DNA from: CAZEAC01 sp964510065
Lineage (GTDB): Bacteria > Bdellovibrionota_C > UBA2361 > CAIXSY01
Direction: 5' to 3'
DNA length: 34,191 nucleotides
Assembly: GCA_964510065.1 (NCBI GenBank)
Contig: CAZEAC010000047.1
Span: 1-34,191, forward strand
The notes beneath the pieces were generated by a model, which saw only the letters and a program-made list of their open reading frames with translations, was not told the DNA's origin and made no database searches. The stretch's first letter is position 1. Each line of letters begins with the position of its first letter. The position numbers and the translations under genes are program-made. Positions 31,780 to 34,191 of the stretch are shown here, piece by piece.

Positions 31780-33558
31780 ATGGCTTCACGTAAGCTCCCA
31801 GAGTGGAATCTTTCAGCGCTATTCGCTGGATATGACGATCCTAAACTTGCTGAGACGCTTGAAGTGTCGCTTCGACGATGCGCTGAATTTCGTTCAGTGT
31901 ATGCCGGAAAAATGGCAAAGAAGATCGCCGGCCCGACTGAAATGCGGGAGCTTCTTGAGCGCTACGAGCAATTGACTGAGGCGGTTTCGAAGCCATTGCT
32001 GTATGCCGAGCTTCGTTTTGCGGAATGCTGTACCGATCAAAAGCGTGGTGCTTTTCTTAATCAGATGCGTGGCGAAAGTATTAAGCTACGAAACGAATTG
32101 CTCTTTTTTACCCTGGAGCTGGTGAAGCTGCCGAAAGAGCTGCTTGAGCGCTGTATCGCATCCTCGGAGTGCGCGCGTTACGCTAACTACCTGCGAAATC
32201 ATTGTGCGCGGCAGCCTTATTATCTGTCTGAGAGCGAAGAGCGCATCTTTCAGGAGCGTGATCTCACCGGCCGTGAAGCTTTTCTTCGGCTTTTTGACGA
32301 AGAGCTTGCTCGGCGAAAATTCGAAATAAAACTGGGCAAGAAGCGTATTTATAAGTCCGAAACAGATCTGCTCAACATGCTTTATTCCGGGAGACGTGCG
32401 GAACGCAAAGCTGCAGCCGAAGCGCTGAGTCGAGGGCTTCGTGAAGACGCGCCGCGATTGGCATTGATTAGTAATACCCTGGCTGAGGACAAGCGCGTTG
32501 AGGAGAAGCTTCGCGGTATTCCGACTGCAGAGACTTCGCGGCACCTTAGTAACGAAATCTCGCAGGAAATGGTTGACGCGATGTCGCGGGCCGTCACCGA
32601 ACGCTACGACATAGTGCAACGTTATTATCGATTCAAAGCTAAAGTTTTGAAGCTTAAAAAGCTTTACGACTATGACCGCTATGCGCCGACGCTCACGAAG
32701 GACTCGACAATGAGTTTTGGCGAGGCACGAGAAAGTATTTTAGAAGCTTTTTTAACGTTCTCAAATCGTTATGGCGAAGCGGCGAAGCTATTCTTTGACC
32801 GTTCATGGATTGATGCTGCGCCTCGTGAAGGGAAGCGCGGAGGAGCGTTCTGTTCGTTTATGACTCCGGATACGCATCCGGTAGTTTTTATGAACTATAC
32901 TGGAAGTCTTCGTGAGGTGTTCACGCTCGCGCATGAGTTGGGGCATGGCCTGCATGCGCATTTCATGAAGCCGCAGGGCATACTTAATTTTGACACACCG
33001 CTTACTGTTGCCGAAACTGCCAGTGTCTTTGCTGAGATGCTGCTTTTTGCGGGACTTAAGAAGAAAGTGAAGAATCGCAAAGCACTGCTCAGTATGTACA
33101 TGAGTAAGCTTGAAAATATCATTGCCACAGTTTTTCGGCAGGTATCGATGTATCGCTTTGAGCAGGACGTGCATGCCGCACGTGCTTCGGGGGAGATTTC
33201 AATTGAACGCTTGAATAGCTTCTGGCGTACTCGACAAAAGGAGGTCTTTGGTAGCTCAGTCACGCTTAGTCCAGGGTACGATGTTTGGTGGAGCTATATT
33301 CCGCATTTTTTGCACAGTCCCTTTTATGTCTATGCGTATGCCTTTGGTGAGCTGTTGACCCTCGCGCTTTATTCTCAGTACGAAGCACGACCTGAAGGAT
33401 TCGCGGATCGCTACCTAGAGATGCTATCTCTGGGCAGTTCGAAATCGCCTGAGGAGTTGGTCGCGCCCTTTGGGCTCTCGCTTAAAAACCCCGAGTTTTG
33501 GAATGGCGGCGTGCAGCTAATCGAGTCGTTGCTCGCACAGGCTGAAGCGCTGCGCTGA
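31780..33558 (+). CDS. pepF-like: M3-family oligoendopeptidase (PepF-like)
   Basis: This zinc metallopeptidase of 592 residues has a cytoplasmic profile, with no signal peptide. The active site TLAHELGHGLHAHF gives His385, Glu386 and His389; a third ligand is expected in the ETASVFAEM segment around Glu412. The C-terminal HFLHSPFYVYAYAFGELLTLALY closely follows the M3B/PepF pattern, and the N-terminal 300 residues are the usual helical domain. It cleaves short peptides, most likely in peptide turnover. It starts three bases after the glycosyltransferase stop and so may be co-transcribed, although the functions are unrelated. Family identity is firm; the substrate range is inferred. Confidence 0.94.
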   Translation: MASRKLPEWNLSALFAGYDDPKLAETLEVSLRRCAEFRSVYAGKMAKKIAGPTEMRELLERYEQLTEAVSKPLLYAELRFAECCTDQKRGAFLNQMRGESIKLRNELLFFTLELVKLPKELLERCIASSECARYANYLRNHCARQPYYLSESEERIFQERDLTGREAFLRLFDEELARRKFEIKLGKKRIYKSETDLLNMLYSGRRAERKAAAEALSRGLREDAPRLALISNTLAEDKRVEEKLRGIPTAETSRHLSNEISQEMVDAMSRAVTERYDIVQRYYRFKAKVLKLKKLYDYDRYAPTLTKDSTMSFGEARESILEAFLTFSNRYGEAAKLFFDRSWIDAAPREGKRGGAFCSFMTPDTHPVVFMNYTGSLREVFTLAHELGHGLHAHFMKPQGILNFDTPLTVAETASVFAEMLLFAGLKKKVKNRKALLSMYMSKLENIIATVFRQVSMYRFEQDVHAARASGEISIERLNSFWRTRQKEVFGSSVTLSPGYDVWWSYIPHFLHSPFYVYAYAFGELLTLALYSQYEARPEGFADRYLEMLSLGSSKSPEELVAPFGLSLKNPEFWNGGVQLIESLLAQAEALR

Positions 33559-33680
33559 ATTTTTCTGCTCGAAATCTGCCTGTCACCCATTTCCCCGAAA
33601 ATAATTCCGCTTTCGCGGTATCTAATCTCGGTGGTAAAATAGTAGTATTCTAGTTAGACGACTAAACGGTTGAAATTGTT

Positions 33681-34191
33681 ATGACGAATCGTACTTTTTG
33701 GCCTTTAGGGGCTGCTTTTGGGCTGCTATTGTCGGTTTCTACGGTGTTCTCTCAGTCTTTGGAGACTGATTTTGATCTGGATGGTCATTCTGATCTCACC
33801 GTTGTTGTTATAGGTTCAAACGGAGCTCTTGGCTGGCGCACGCATCAGTCTGCCTCCGGTATTACCGTGCAGCTTGCAGATCTTGGTAGTGCGGGAAATG
33901 ATCTAATTCTTGCTAATTGGCTCGGCACTGCCGTGCCGGAAATTGGTGTTGTCTTTTTTAAGAAAGACGCAAGTGCGATCGCTTGGCAGGTTCGCGATGA
34001 GCAGGGCGCGGTGCAGGAGCGGCTTTTCGGTGTAAAGGGTGATACCGCGGTATCAGGCGGCGATTTTAATGGTGACGGTTATGGCGATGCTGCGGTAGTG
34101 CGGGTAAGTGGCAAAAATCTGCTCTGGTCGGTGGGATTTGATATGTTTACAAATGCCTCTGGTCCGCAGTCTGTTCAGGAAATTACATTCG
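33681..34191 (+). CDS. exported FG-GAP/VCBS-type repeat protein, N-terminal part
   Basis: ATG 33681 opens a frame that runs off the window after 170 codons. The start MTNRTFWPLGAAFGLLLSVS is a clear signal peptide, probably cleaved near the FSQS at residue 26. It is followed by calcium-loop motifs of the FG-GAP/VCBS kind: DFDLDGHSDLTVV just after the signal peptide and GGDFNGDGYGDAAVV about 110 residues later. The spacing suggests repeated beta-propeller blades, so the mature protein should be secreted or surface-bound. No Shine-Dalgarno sequence is obvious. TAAAAT about 45 bases upstream could be a -10 box, without a good -35. The full length and partners are outside the window. Confidence 0.8.
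   Translation, partial: MTNRTFWPLGAAFGLLLSVSTVFSQSLETDFDLDGHSDLTVVVIGSNGALGWRTHQSASGITVQLADLGSAGNDLILANWLGTAVPEIGVVFFKKDASAIAWQVRDEQGAVQERLFGVKGDTAVSGGDFNGDGYGDAAVVRVSGKNLLWSVGFDMFTNASGPQSVQEITF

Overview
The window is about 34 kb of bacterial chromosome of roughly balanced base composition. A TonB-dependent outer-membrane receptor, an O-antigen ligase/polymerase-like protein, an ArnT-type lipid-sugar glycosyltransferase and several Sec-exported proteins point to a Gram-negative, respiring organism. The mixture (secreted CGVCGG-repeat protein, FG-GAP/VCBS-type secreted protein, subtilase, many small palindromic elements) recalls deltaproteobacterial, Bdellovibrio-like or uncultured lineages. 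That placement is inference and the sequence alone does not settle it.

Layout. (1) 1-1.9 kb is mostly non-coding: the first 50 codons of a leftward gene cut by the window edge, a candidate small RNA with an intrinsic terminator, a near-perfect 89-bp palindrome, a protein-like leftward frame lacking a start (possibly decayed), and a small Pro/Ala/Glu/Lys-rich leftward gene with its own Shine-Dalgarno sequence and stem-loop. (2) 1.9-14.4 kb is a tight rightward respiratory complex I operon in the order nuoC-D-E-F-G-H-J-K-L-M-N, with start/stop overlaps or gaps of at most about 10 bases. nuoA, nuoB and nuoI are absent, so the proteins carrying clusters N6a, N6b and N2 must come from elsewhere if the complex is to reduce quinone. 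(3) 14.4-20 kb holds a leftward SGNH/GDSL hydrolase that converges on nuoN, a leftward exported protein with seven Cys-rich CGVCGG repeats, a leftward unknown gene, and a rightward class I DAHP synthase, the first step of aromatic amino-acid synthesis. (4) 20-25 kb holds a leftward O-antigen ligase-like membrane protein, a rightward TonB-dependent receptor and a leftward YdfG-like short-chain dehydrogenase. (5) 25-28 kb is a convergent pair of genes I do not recognise. (6) 28-34 kb is rightward: an exported subtilisin-like peptidase, an ArnT-like glycosyltransferase with an M3-family oligopeptidase three bases downstream, and the start of an exported FG-GAP/VCBS-type protein running off the end.

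A second theme is short palindromic, MITE-like elements in the gaps between genes, with no transposase in the window. There are at least five types. One is a 180-bp type present twice, flanked by 4-bp target-like duplications (CTAA and CTTA). Its two copies differ at 12 positions, eight of which are four compensatory base-pair changes across the palindrome. Another type, with CCACAGAGACAC-like inner arms and CTAGTACTCTG-type ends, occurs four times, always between divergently transcribed genes.

No tRNA, rRNA, CRISPR array or complete insertion sequence was seen. No complete new defence or mobile system is evident. The observations I would follow first are the split complex I gene set with an enlarged NuoH, the covarying palindromic elements, and the unknown convergent gene pair at 25.3-27.7 kb.
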